A DNA stretch of 64,000 nt, taken from positions 154,363,915 to 154,427,914 of the forward strand of contig OZ010791.1 in NCBI GenBank assembly GCA_963932465.1, in the 5' to 3' direction. Position 1 is the stretch's first letter, and the number at the start of each line of letters is the position of its first letter. The notes under the pieces were generated by a model. It had not been told where the DNA came from, ran no database searches, and saw only the letters and a program-made list of their open reading frames with translations. The position numbers and the translations under genes were made by a program. The DNA is from Maratus speciosus. Taxonomy: Eukaryota > Arthropoda > Arachnida > Araneae > Salticidae. Below, piece by piece: positions 11,384-22,340 of this stretch.

Positions 11384-12119
11384 TGTAGGAGTAAGAGAAA
11401 ATGTGATAAAATCAAACTTTTCTGACTTTGTGTGTAAATATCGTGCATGATTGTTTATTTTCAATTGTTGTTGGCAGTTTCGTTGACAGTACCTAGGAGA
11501 GTCTAGCAATGTCAGAGTTGTTTACCCGATTCATTAAGGTGGCTGACGATCGGATTGATGGAAATGGGATTGTCACAAGCCGAGGCTGCTGATTTTTAAC
11601 TGCAACTTATGCTTTGGGTTTTTAACTGCAACTCATGTTTTATGTTTTTAACCAATTGGTTTATATTTTTGAAATTGCATGGTCCATTTTCAAATTTAAC
11701 TTTCTTATTGTATTGCATAAGCATATTTTACTAATGAGCCTAATTAATTTGTCAGTGTATTATTTTTTTAACTGCACTGTTACTTTTTTTACTTATTAAG
11801 TTACTTTTAATTGCAAAGAAAAATTATTTATTAAAATTAAGACCAATTTTAACAGTTTTGACCATTTCTGACCACTTTTGACCAATTTTGGACGGTTAAA
11901 ACCACTTTTATCCAGTGTCCTTGTCAAAATCAATTTTGACCGGTTAAAATTACAACCCTGCTCCTTCCTCGCTAAAATAACAAACCTAGAACTACTGCTG
12001 CCATGTATCCGGATAAAGTGGGGTGAAGAGTGTTTTTGCAAAGTACCATTCAAGAATATTAGTAATATTCACTGTGGGATGAAAGTTTAAAGTGAGTGGT
12101 ACTTATAAGTACCATCAGT

Positions 12120-13783
12120 AGATAAAGGGTTAAACGAAAAAAAAAAAAATCATTTTTTGTTTTATATACAAAACTCGCAAGCATAAGAAAAAATGATTTA
12201 CCTAAATATAATCTATCCAATAATCGCATGGAAAAGAAAAAAATAAATAAAAGAAAAGAAAATGTATTTTAATGTTTAATACGATTTCTTTATATTAAGA
12301 AAGTGTGTCTAATCAAACACTGTTGCACCGTGAGACGACCTCGGGTATGTTGTGAAAATTTCCAATAAATGTATATCAAAATTCTACGAACTCACAAAAG
12401 TACTTTCAAATGCAATACTCATAATTCTGCTATTTACTACGTAGTGAAGTTTAGTATCATAAAATTTAATTTCCATCCAATAGATCATTGAAAGTAGATT
12501 TACTACTAGTATAGTATGCCTATCCTATTTTGTAAAGAAGATATTTATAAAAATCTTTTAATTACAAATTATAACAAAATATTTTACTTTATCTGTGATG
12601 GAGAATTTTGTTTGTGCTACTAAATAATTTATTGTGCCGCGGAAGTTAAACCCCATATTCAAGTGTGCCGCGAAATAAAAAAGGCTGAGAAACACTGCTC
12701 TACAATACAGCTAATACTAAATGTATGTGAAACAGGTGAAATTCATTACTTTGTGGCATATGTTTATGTCTAAGTATAGTAATGCTTATAATTTACTTAG
12801 CTGAACGCTTCAACTTTGCCACGGGTGGGCGGCTAGTATAAGATAAAATTCTTGTTGTAACAAATAAAATTTAGCTTAACACGTACAGACTAATGCAATT
12901 TGCACAAATTAATAAACTAGGCTTTCTTTTTTTGCTGATGCTAATCGGCGCTCCTGATACGTATGTAACTATTTTGCCTTTCCGCTTGAATTTAAAAAGC
13001 TTTATTTTTCCGAGTGAATTTCATAAGACAGTCATTGCATAAAATGACTTGGACACAACTTTGCAATGCATATTTCAAAATATAATAAAATATCAGTTGT
13101 AAAATATTCCTCATTGAACGCACAACAGCAAAAATGTAATTACTAAATATTTTTTTTTTATTGCTTGGATTATTATAAGTTACATATTGCATTGATGATA
13201 AGTAGTTAAATTTACTAATATAAAAATACATAATTTTTCTCCCTTATTACAATGTTTACTGTGCTAATTAAATTAATCTTATTTCCTAATCAAAATTTAT
13301 GGAATAATATCCGATTCCAATATACACAAAAATTGATTTTGACATTTTGGTTTTTGCTCTTATTTATTTAATCTGACGAAAGCTATATTTGTTAGTAACA
13401 GACATCAAACGATAAACAAACAGGAACGTTCCGTTTAATATATACGATTGGACCGAAGCGGCGAGAGCCATCCTATTGCTCTCGACGCTACCAAATATTC
13501 GACAAAAATCGAAAGTATATCCAGTGACTGTTGGCCATACAGTGTCTTGATTCACCCTTTTCTTTTCCCTAGAGTGTGCAATTATCAATGAACCAGCATT
13601 ATCTTTACTAATAAATAACTTTTATACTTATTACATCCTAAAATTTTTATTACATTTATTTTCACGAAAATGTAAAAACATAAATTCATGTGACATAATA
13701 TCCCTAACTTATACCCTCGAATTAATAAATTTGTGATAATCATTTTCTTGAGGATGTGAAAGGATAAAAAGCGTAGATCGATA
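12120..13783. other. AT-rich stretch with hAT and Helitron ends and a GC-richer block
   Basis: No gene is recognised. At about 12637-12714 lies a lone right end of a Charlie-like hAT, ending GGCTGAGAAACACTG with GTGCCGCG motifs nearby, related to the left end at 17492. At 12820-12836 a Helitron-like tail, GCCACGGGTGGGCGG then CTAG (12833-12836), is followed by T. At 13375-13575 a distinctly GC-richer block interrupts the AT-rich DNA. It has an open frame (13364-13588, - strand) with no family resemblance and may be an unidentified repeat. Confidence 0.45.
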
Positions 13784-14905
13784 TGGGGCATTCTCACAAT
13801 CTTTTGACTTTTGGGGGAAAAAATCTGGCGAAATTAAACTTGCTAAAATAACATTTTGATCTGATAGACGAATACCTTAATGATTCAGAATAAAGAAAAA
13901 ATGGTCTGCAACGAAAATTTTTTTAAATTTAACTGAGGTTTAAGTTAAACTTGCGAGTTTAATTTTCCTTACCATTTTACCCCTATATCTTTTTATTTTC
14001 TTCTAAATTTTTACTTATGAATTTGCATAGTACCCACAGGACATTCAAATAAGAAATAATAACAATGTATTACTTTTAATACAGAATTTTGGTATAACAT
14101 TGTCTTAAAGGGGTGTTAAAGAAGGGACGGTAAGGTAAAAAAAGGGGATGGTATTGGAAAAAAGGGACGGTAAGGGAAATTACCTCCTATTTTTAGGAAA
14201 ATCATGTTAAAACTAAGTGTTACCACAATGTTAATTGATTTTTAGAAACAGTTGTTAACATTGGATTAATTTTTTTTTTTTTTTTAATTTACCTCGAAAA
14301 GTGCAGGAATAAACCTTGGGGACGGTAAGACTACCAATAAAAGCCACGATGCTTGAAATTGATAGTTAAATGCTGATTTAAATTCTACAGTAAATTTCCT
14401 GTCAAAGAATTTTAGACATTATTTCTCTAGCATACTTCTGCATGGGAAAAAACTTGAAAAAAAAAAATCTGTGTGCATCTGAAATGATTTTTTGTATAAT
14501 TTTAGTAGAGGGATGGTAAGGAATCTAAAACCCAGGGACAGAGTTTAAAAAATAATAACAACCCTAAAAATGTGTGCAGGTTAATTTTTAGCTACATATT
14601 TATATAAAACAATAGTTCCAGTTTCAGAAAAAAATTACATCGAATTACTTTTATTGAAACAATTTTATCCAGGCAGCTCTAAACTTAAAAATCAGCATCA
14701 GGGACACGGGACGGTAGATGAGTTTTCCTACTATTTGGACCCCCAACATCGTCCAAAACTTATTTATCTCGTTAATATTGTTATGCAATCATGCAATGGG
14801 ATGTTCCCCAGTATATGAAATTTAAAAAAAAAACACAAAAAAGTGTATTAAATAAAAAATTATTATTCAGGGACATGAAAGTCAAAAGATTGTGAGAATA
14901 CCCCA
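13784..14905. mobile_element. TIR element, 1.1 kb, TA target
   Basis: The inverted ends TGGGGCATTCTCACAATCTT (left) and TGGGGTATTCTCACAATCTT (right, reversed) agree over about 27 of 28 positions. They are bordered by TA (13782-13783 and 14906-14907), though the right flank is an AT repeat and makes the TSD weak evidence. The interior repeats GGGACGGTAAGG-like motifs at least six times (14120-14725) and has no recognised coding region. It is probably a non-autonomous Tc1/mariner-type element. Confidence 0.65.
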
Positions 14906-14946
14906 TATATATATATTTATTTGTTCTAACACTTTTTTTTTTAACA

Positions 14947-16239
14947 CTAGGGGGCTCGGCCCCCTACGAGCTACGCTCGCCAACCCCCGTCCAGACACCG
15001 CAGACTCTAAATGCACGCTAATTTGATCGGCTTTAAAAAGATTTCGAAAGATTGAATTATAATTTAAAAAACAGTGGCGATCTCCCTATAAACGAATTTC
15101 TATTCATTTCTCTTTGATTGGGGAATTTTAACGCCAACTCCGCTGCGGTACTACTTGATTATCCTGTCGACCAATTTCGCCAAATTATATAAATCGCCAA
15201 ACCACTCGCCAAATTATACAAATTGATATAATTTTTATTTTAAATAACGAAAGAACAAATAAATTCGTACAACATTAATAAAAACACAAATAAAACGTCG
15301 AAATAAAAATAACTTGATGACGTATACACGTGTAACAACATTTCAAAATAAACTAATATAAAAGGAATTAAGTAAAGAGAGTCTTTGTCTCCTGGTATTT
15401 TTTAACAAAGCGAAAAGAAAGTTCTTTTAAATGAGACATTTTAAATTAATTCTCAAAATATCAAATAAATTTCTAGCGCAATTTCTAAATTTAAACTTTT
15501 TTGCAATATTATTTTGTGTTCATTTTATGTAATAACTATAATGTGACGTAAATATGACGTAATTTCTCCTAAGACTTCTAACGCATGTTAATGAATTTAT
15601 TATTTTACAATATCCTTTCTCTTTTAAAATTCACGTGTATACTTTTTATGACGTAATTTTTAATAAGTTCCTGCTCTTTATATGTAATTATTTAATTCTA
15701 ATTTGAAAGTTTTTTTCCTGTTTATAATAGTCACGTGTAAATAAATTTTTAATTTGAAGCAAACATTATTGCTTGCGCTTTTTATACAGTTGGCAACAGT
15801 TTAAATTAGTACAATTTTCTGAAATCTATAAAAAATATCTCTAGAAATGCTGAAAATTCGAATTTAAAATAGAAATAAAACCTGAAAAAATGAGTCAAAA
15901 TAAAAAAGTTAATGCAATCTGCACTCCGGCAAATTCTAACGCATAAAATGATCTAAAAATGATTACACTGTCATGTATAGTTTTTGCTGCTATAAAACTT
16001 TTTTAGTGGTACGATTTTGTCCAACTTTAGCATTAAATAACTCTTAAAATAATTCTTCGATTTGAAAACTGTCTGCATCAGCGTGTTTATCAAACATTTC
16101 TGTATAAAACCACCGATTTTCATATTTTTGTATGCATTATTTTTGTTAATATTAACGAAGAAAGGCCTGCGGTCACAAAAAAAATCAAAACCGGCGGCGG
16201 CGGTGACAGCGGTAGTTACTTTTTTTTAGAATAGAGAGA
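14947..16239 (-). mobile_element. Non-autonomous Helitron, 1.3 kb
   Basis: Read on the - strand, the element ends with a G/C hairpin (AGGGGGC CGA GCCCCCT) running into terminal CTAG (14947-14950), with T as the next host base. Its proposed start is TCTCTCTATTCTAAAA at 16239, preceded by A. TC...CTAG inserted between A and T with a 3' hairpin is the Helitron pattern. An internal segment (about 15130-15370) is homologous, reversed, to 53870-54060. The 3' end is clear. The 5' end is an inference. Confidence 0.65.
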
Positions 16240-17202
16240 TGATTTATTTTATGCAGCTGATGAACTGTTTGGGGTATACAATTAGTTCGTTCAATTATAT
16301 TCGTTAGTTTTGAAAATTTAGTGCAAAAAATCAATGCATTTTTGCATCAATAAGAAAATTAAGAGTATTGGATGTAATACAATTAATTATAATATTACAA
16401 AATTTCATTCAGCTTTAAAGAATTTTAATTTCGAGCTCTAATTTTAGCATTCTGCACAACGTGTAGTAGTACTATGTAAAAAAAGAACAGAGTATCTTTT
16501 AGCTGTAAAAAGGAGCAAGGAACTCTTTGAAACAGAGAACAAATTCAGATTAAATAATAATAAAAAAAAATATGTACAAAGTTTATTTTATTTCATAAAC
16601 GTGATTTCAGCTATAATCGTTTCTTTTCGTTCAAAAGGCATTTATTTATATTCATACATCCTCCGCTTTTTCGGAAAATTCCGCATCTTGTTCTCCCTTC
16701 TACTACTCCTCTTCTTGAATTTGCTGTCATAATTACTTGGCATTTTTAGGCCACTTAAAAGGCTACCAGAATTGATAATGGTTACTGCATACAATGGCAG
16801 ATTAAATGATTAATTTTGTTTATGAACAGGATTGTCTATTCTAATCTTCTAATTTCACTAGGTGCTAGGGACAAGGATATACAGGGTGTCCCTTTTTATT
16901 GTTGACCGGTAGCTAATTTCTAAACCATTAATTTTTAGAGGTATAGTTCCAATTACAAAAATGTTTCAGTGTTGTTCGCCATATGAAAATCCATGCCAAA
17001 ATAGTTATTTTTGTAAAAATTACGAGATTTAAAACTTTTATATGGTCCTTATATCCTTTAATTATATTTAGGCGAACCTTTTCAATGTTGTGACAAATAA
17101 AACAGTAAAAAAATATTTTTGTACCTCCAAAATTTACCGAGTTATGATATATTATCTTTAACACTATAAGGTTACTGAGCAAAATGTGCACGCCGGTTGT
17201 CA
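16240..17202. other. AT-rich non-coding stretch
   Basis: No gene is seen. A typical transposon-like end, ACAGGGTGTCCCTTTTTATT, begins at about 16878 without a recognised partner. A 20-bp string at 16294-16313 recurs exactly in the D-loop of the tRNA-like sequence at 17223-17242. Confidence 0.4.
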
Positions 17203-17290
17203 GCCCAGGTAGCTTAAATGGTATTATATTCGTTAGTTTTGAGCATTGGCAATTTAAGCCAAGGATTTGGGTTCGATTCCCGGCTTAGGC
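17203..17290 (+). tRNA. tRNA-like gene or pseudogene with expanded D-loop
   Basis: The sequence folds as a tRNA. The acceptor halves are GCCCAGG and CTTAGGC (imperfect), and the A box is TAGCTTAAATGG. The anticodon arm is TTGGC-AATTTAA-GCCAA, and the T arm includes a perfect B box (GGTTCGATTCC, 17270-17280). A T run (17292-17298) follows as a Pol III terminator. The D-loop is about 18 nt too long, the universal U33 is replaced by A, and the acceptor stem has a mismatch. A decayed tRNA or the head of a SINE is therefore more likely than a working tRNA. A strict reading of the loop gives anticodon TTT, which I would not trust. Confidence 0.5.
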
Positions 17291-18247
17291 ATTTTTTTAG
17301 CTCATTGGAAATATTCAATTCGTACGAGTTATGATACTCTGAATTTTATGTATCTTCAGCTTTTTCTGGCATTAGAAGCTCGTTTTTAAGTTTTTAGTGC
17401 CCGAAAATTCAGAGTATCATAACCCAGTAAGCTTTGGTCGTAGAAAAAGGGAATTTTTACTCTTATTTATTTATTTTTTTTTTTTAGCAGTGTTTCTCAA
17501 CAGCTTGTGGTTGTTCTTAACCCCCTTACATTGATGAGACATGAGAAGATTTTAGATGTGCCGCGGAAAATTTCAGTAAAGTTCAGTCAAGACTATCTAA
17601 CAAAATGATGTATTAAACAAATTTTTACAATCTTTAGATTTATGTAAAAGTACAATGCTTATTGTGGAGCACAATAAACTAAATGATCTACCTCAGTCAA
17701 AAAAGTAAAATATTTTTATTTTATGTCAGTGTTTGTGTGAAATACTGTGTTAGACCGTGGAAAAAGTTTTCCAAAATACGTATAACACATGGGACCGCGT
17801 AAAAATTTTGATTTCATAAGTTAAAAAAAAAAAAAATGTATGTTGTCTTAAATGGATTTTCTTATGAGAAATGACAACATCTGATTTTTTTTTTTTTTTT
17901 TTTTTCAATTGAAACTATGCTTCTAAAACTAACGGCTCATGAAATAGCTTATTGGCCAACGATAAGAAGAAACACCCTAAACAGAATTTGTCTCAAACAA
18001 TGTTTAAAGTTCACTAACCATCATAAAAAAACTCGATTTCTTGTGTTTTTTCTGTAATTTGCTTAGAAACCCACATAAAAAGAAATAAAGACAGTTAAAA
18101 AGTACTGCTTCTTTTGGAGCAATAGGACGACAAGAACATATTTTGTTATTAACCTCTCCAGGGACAATTTTTTTATAGTGAGAGAAAAAAAAAAACTTTA
18201 CGATTTATTCATTTTATATTAATAGGAATTCCAAAAATAAATAACTA

Positions 18248-18280
<33 letters not shown>

Positions 18281-20710
18281 TAATAATACCGTTTACATTT
18301 GTGGCCTCTGAGCGTTAATATTGGGATATGAGTGAAATGATTTCTTATAAAATGAAAAACTAACAGTAAATTTCTTTCCTACATGTCTATAAATTATTAA
18401 AACTTAATATGTTTAATATATCTGATATTTTTATCAAATATTAACGATTTGTTAAAATAATCCAACTGCCGAAAAATTACTTCACGCTTTTCTATAGCGT
18501 TAACTGTACATCGGAAATAACATTATCAGCGCAGCCAAACCATAAAATTTTTACTTCTCTTGTTGAGGGATTCTGTAGGGAATAAGTTATTATCAAATTT
18601 TTTCTTATTTTTCTTATTGACAGTAATTATAATTATAAAAACTAAACGTCCACATATGTGACCAAGGGCGTGAGGTGGTTAAAGAGAGTAAGTAGTAACC
18701 TTGCCGAGCAGGCTGAGAAGAATAATAAGGGAGTATTTTACTGACTGGGTAAAACTGTTTTCCGATCTGTTTTATCCTAATTTGTTTTTTACAATCAAAT
18801 TCTAGAATAATTTAGATGATGTTACGAAAATGAATGTAGTGCATATGTTTATTGAAGACTTAATTTTTTATGCAATTATTATTAGCAATGGTCTTACTTT
18901 TCTGTTATCTCCCCCCCCCCCCTCCTTGTTAATTTTTAGCTGCGTTCGTAATTATATAAATACACTGCACCTATAGTCGTCGTTCAGTCCCTCTGTCTGT
19001 CCGCATATAACAGAGCAAAAACTACCCAACCGAATGGTCTGAAATTTTAAATATATAATTGTTGAAAATTTTGTCGTCATTTTAAATTTTATGAAAATCG
19101 GATGTATAATTTAATTATAGGGATAGTCAAATTTTTTTCCGTTACATTACGGCCAACGGGGAAAAATTATTTCAAGTGAATTTTAAGGATGTTTCAGCCT
19201 TTCGAACAGAATGAAAGTGATATGCGATTATGAAGTGCACTAAAATATACATTCAGTACAATATGCGATGCAAAAAATATTTATAAAACTAGTTATAGTA
19301 CGAACGCACCTCATTTTTCACATTTAACGTGCAATTTCCAACTTGTTAAATATGTGGAAGCAAAATTTTCAGAATCATTGCCTCTAAAACAAATCTTAAA
19401 ATATTTCTCTCCCTATTATTATTTTCTTTTTGGACAGCATCCAATTTAAACTGAAGTGTTCTTCAAATAAATAAAAAAATATTCTAAAGCTTCTGGCTTC
19501 TTTGTTTTACGTTTTTAAATATGAACCGATGACCTTCTGAATTGTATGACCTCTTAAGTAGTTGGATTTTGTGTCTGATTTATATTTTTTCTCCAATCTA
19601 TCATAATAAAGTTCGCTTATACTTTGGATAAGAACAAAAAAATAATCGATGCTTTTCACGAATGGAATAAGAGTTGGGTGAATGTATGGCGGCTAATGAA
19701 TAGCGATTTTAATAAACTGGAGAAGAAAAAGAAACGTTTAACTCTTTTCATGAATTAAATTCTTTCTGTTGACGTAATAACTGTCGAACGTGCAATCAAT
19801 GGATATTTCTAGACCCGAACATAGACGTGTTCTGGGTGAGTGCCCTCTCCTATTCTGCGTCTGCCCACAGACTGGGAGATGGGATCGTGAAGAGGAGGAT
19901 GAAATCCCACCTGACCACGTGTTTCGGGAATCGATTTTTAACTCGTTCTTTCTCCGAATCATAGGGTCACCGGCTGGAATGAAATGTGTTTCATCGCGGG
20001 ACTATTTATAGTTCTTTTCCCTTTTTTTACCACCTTTTGAATGATGAAGAGCAAGTTATTGCACGAACGTGATGGAGGAATTAATTTACTTCATTGAGCA
20101 AATAAGTTCGAGGTTAAAGTCTTGAATTTTTAATTTGATGTTGGGATATTGCTGTAAAAATACTGTACCTCCTTTAAAATAATAAACTATTTTTATAACA
20201 GAATAGCTAAGTGAATAAAACTGATAACCAAGGCTGTAACCAGCTGGCAAATTCAGAGGTGGGTTTTAATTTTTTTGATAGGGCTAATTCACGTTTAATC
20301 TTTTTTTCCATCTACTTTAATGATAAACAATTATAAACAGGATTAGATGCCAAGTCCCCACTGTCATAAAACTTTTGATTGAAAATAAATTTTTAAATAA
20401 AATTATTATTGAAAGTTCTGATTACTAAGTTAAAATTTTTAAATGTAATTATTATTAAAAGTTTATGAAGTCTAGAATGGTCTCAAGAAGATTTTAGAGA
20501 GTATTTATTATTCTTCATTCTCAATTTTTGATTCTATAAAAAAAAAAAAAAAAAAAAATACTCAGAGTAGTCATATATCTGGAAAATATGAAAATGTCAG
20601 TGAATTTTGTTGATCTGGAATTATGGAAATATCAGAGAAAATAATTATCTCTATTATTTACCGATCTCAGTAATTTTTTTTTCGGGAGAAGGGGGGGAGG
20701 GGGAATCATA
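17291..20710. other. AT-rich stretch with repeat fragments
   Basis: No gene is recognised. Notable items are an inverted repeat of about 21 bp at 17327-17347 / 17404-17424 (TTATGATACTCTGAATTTT), a Charlie-like hAT left end CAGTGTTTCTCAACAGCTTG at about 17492, and an (AAT)n microsatellite at 18247-18290. There is also a GC-richer block at 19790-20010 with an unassigned 73-codon open frame. It has no recognisable domain, so I do not call it a gene. Confidence 0.45.
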
Positions 20711-20712
20711 TA

Positions 20713-21487
20713 CAGTAAAACCTCCCTAAAGCGACCACGTTCCGTTCCAATAAAAATTGGTTGCTCCGAGAGGTGGTCTCTTAATGGAGGTTATGTTTAA
20801 ATCTAGATTTTAATTGTTGAAAAAAAGGTAACAATTAATGTTACTAACATTTATTTTTCACATTAGGAAAAAATGTAAAAATGTAAATATCAAAACAAAA
20901 GTTAATTACATATCTTAATTACTGCAGAGTTTAAAAAATGAATACATTGACGTTTGCTTTGATTTTATGGTTTTATCTTTTATAACTTAAATTTCCAAGT
21001 CCTTTCGAAGTTCAGTAAATAAATGCTTTTTTTTTTTTTTTTTTTTTTTTTTGGACGGGAACAAATAATGACGATTTCATTAATTTATCCATTTCTTTGA
21101 GAGTTTCCTAACAGAGGAGGGCAGTGGAGTTTATTGGCCGTCATTCTTAATTTGTCATGAGTTAAATTCATTGCCTTAAAAAGGCACAAAGGAGTTTAAA
21201 CACTTAAAAAAGTTACCGGATTAAAAAAAAAAAAATCTAAACTTAGTTTTGAAATTTGATGAATAATGCGCTCTCCGGAATTATTTTTCTAATAAAACCT
21301 TCTTCAAGCGACCAGGACAAAACGGAATTTGTTTCATTTTCTTCAAAGAAATGGGTCGCTCATGGAGGGAGTTCAACTGGGATGGTCCCTGAATGGAGGT
21401 AAAATTAGTATTGAGCCTATGGGAATAAATTTCGTTCCACGAAAAAATGGTCGTTCAAGGAGGTGGTCGCACAGGAAGGTTTCACTG
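20713..21487. mobile_element. pogo-like MITE, 775 bp
   Basis: The ends CAGTAAAACCTCCCTAAAGC and, inverted, CAGTGAAACCTTCCTGTGCG share the CAGTRRAACCT pattern of pogo/Tigger elements. They are flanked by TA (20711-20712 and 21488-21489). Subterminal GGTCGCT / GGTGGTC motifs recur on both sides. No transposase is visible. Confidence 0.82.
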
Positions 21488-21489
21488 TA

Positions 21490-22161
21490 AAAATATGACC
21501 TATCCAGAAATGTTTCGATCTTTATCAGAGACTTATTAATTTCTCAGCACCTTTTCACAATTTGAAGGTTACCATTTGCCAGTCCATGTAAAATTAAATA
21601 TCTTGATTATCTTGAATATAGCCTATTGTTGATTCTAGAGTTGAATTAACGAGGTGGCCCGGTAGACCTGTACCCCGCTCCCCTCCTGATAATTTAGAAT
21701 TTTCTTAAATCATAGGCAAGAAGATGTTCAAGTGTTCATGCCCTCTTCTCCTCCCCGAAATTTTACTAATCTATATTTATTCACAGAAAATTTTTGAACT
21801 GCTTCATAAAAGAAAAAAAAAACATACATATATATATATATATATGTTTGTTTGTTTTCGTTTCCGTTTATATATTTTACGACATTTTGTGCTTTAAAAA
21901 AATGTTTTTATGCAGAAAATTTCTTTCTTTTTTTTTTTTTTTTTTTTTTAACTACTGCAAATTGCTTTTCTACCTTGTTTTTCGCCTGTGACTGCTGAGG
22001 AGGCATTGCGATTTATCAAAACTTCGCTATTTATATTTCTTGATAACGATATTGTATATCATTAACATTTTTTGAAATTAAATTACACAATGTGCGGCCC
22101 AAAATACCATGGCTGGTAATTTAAAAATTTTCCATTTCTTTCTTTTTTAAAAACAAAAGAT

Positions 22162-22193
<32 letters not shown>

Positions 22194-22340
22194 AAAAGAA
22201 AAGAAAAAGAAAAAAAGAAATAGAATGTAATAAACTGTTCAAAGTAAAAGTCTCTGAAACTAATCAATTAGTTTCAGAGAACTTGACCAGGTACAATGGT
22301 ACATGTTACAGGACTATAATTTAATAATATGAAAAACAAA
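21490..22340. other. AT-rich stretch with microsatellites and a perfect hairpin
   Basis: No gene is seen. It contains a poly-T tract (about 21930-21950) and an (AC)n run at 22162-22188. There is also a perfect 14-bp stem with a 2-base loop at 22251-22280 (TCTCTGAAACTAAT, then CA, then its complement). Confidence 0.5.

Larger units (their letters stand above)
9154..11592 (+). pseudogene. Tc1-like element remnant, interrupted
   Basis: The left end is a Tc1-type terminus, CACTGCCCTCCAAAAGTTAAG, preceded by TA (9152-9153). After the hAT insertion at 9323-11383 the sequence resumes. Around 11506-11588 it translates to MSELFTRF, then after a frameshift GLMEMGLSQAEAADF, which resembles the N-terminal helix-turn-helix of Tc1-family transposases (MSELSEF...RIIGLMEAG pattern). 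It stops there, and the rest of the transposase and the right TIR are missing. The remnant carries a frameshift and is not functional. Confidence 0.6.
8928..11960. mobile_element. hAT element, 3.0 kb, hosting further insertions
   Basis: The ends are CAGGGTTGTATCGGTTTTAA on the left and, inverted, CAGGGTTGTAATTTTAACCG on the right. An exact 8-bp TSD CTCCTTCC lies at 8920-8927 and 11961-11968. Both subterminal regions carry GGTTAAAACC / TTTTGACCA motifs. Most of the interior is later insertions: a Tc1-like fragment from 9154 and a second hAT at 9323-11383. No hAT transposase was seen. Confidence 0.9.
8691..12119. mobile_element. Outer TIR element with palindromic ends
   Basis: The 16-bp palindrome GGTACTTATAAGTACC occurs at 8697-8712 and again at 12098-12113. 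It sits within longer inverted ends: TACTGACGGTACTTATAAG on the left, and TACTGATGGTACTTATAAG reading inward from the right. The pair frames the 3.0-kb hAT at 8928-11960. Without that hAT the outer element would be only about 0.4 kb, a MITE size. No convincing TSD was found, so exact boundaries and superfamily are open. Confidence 0.55.
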
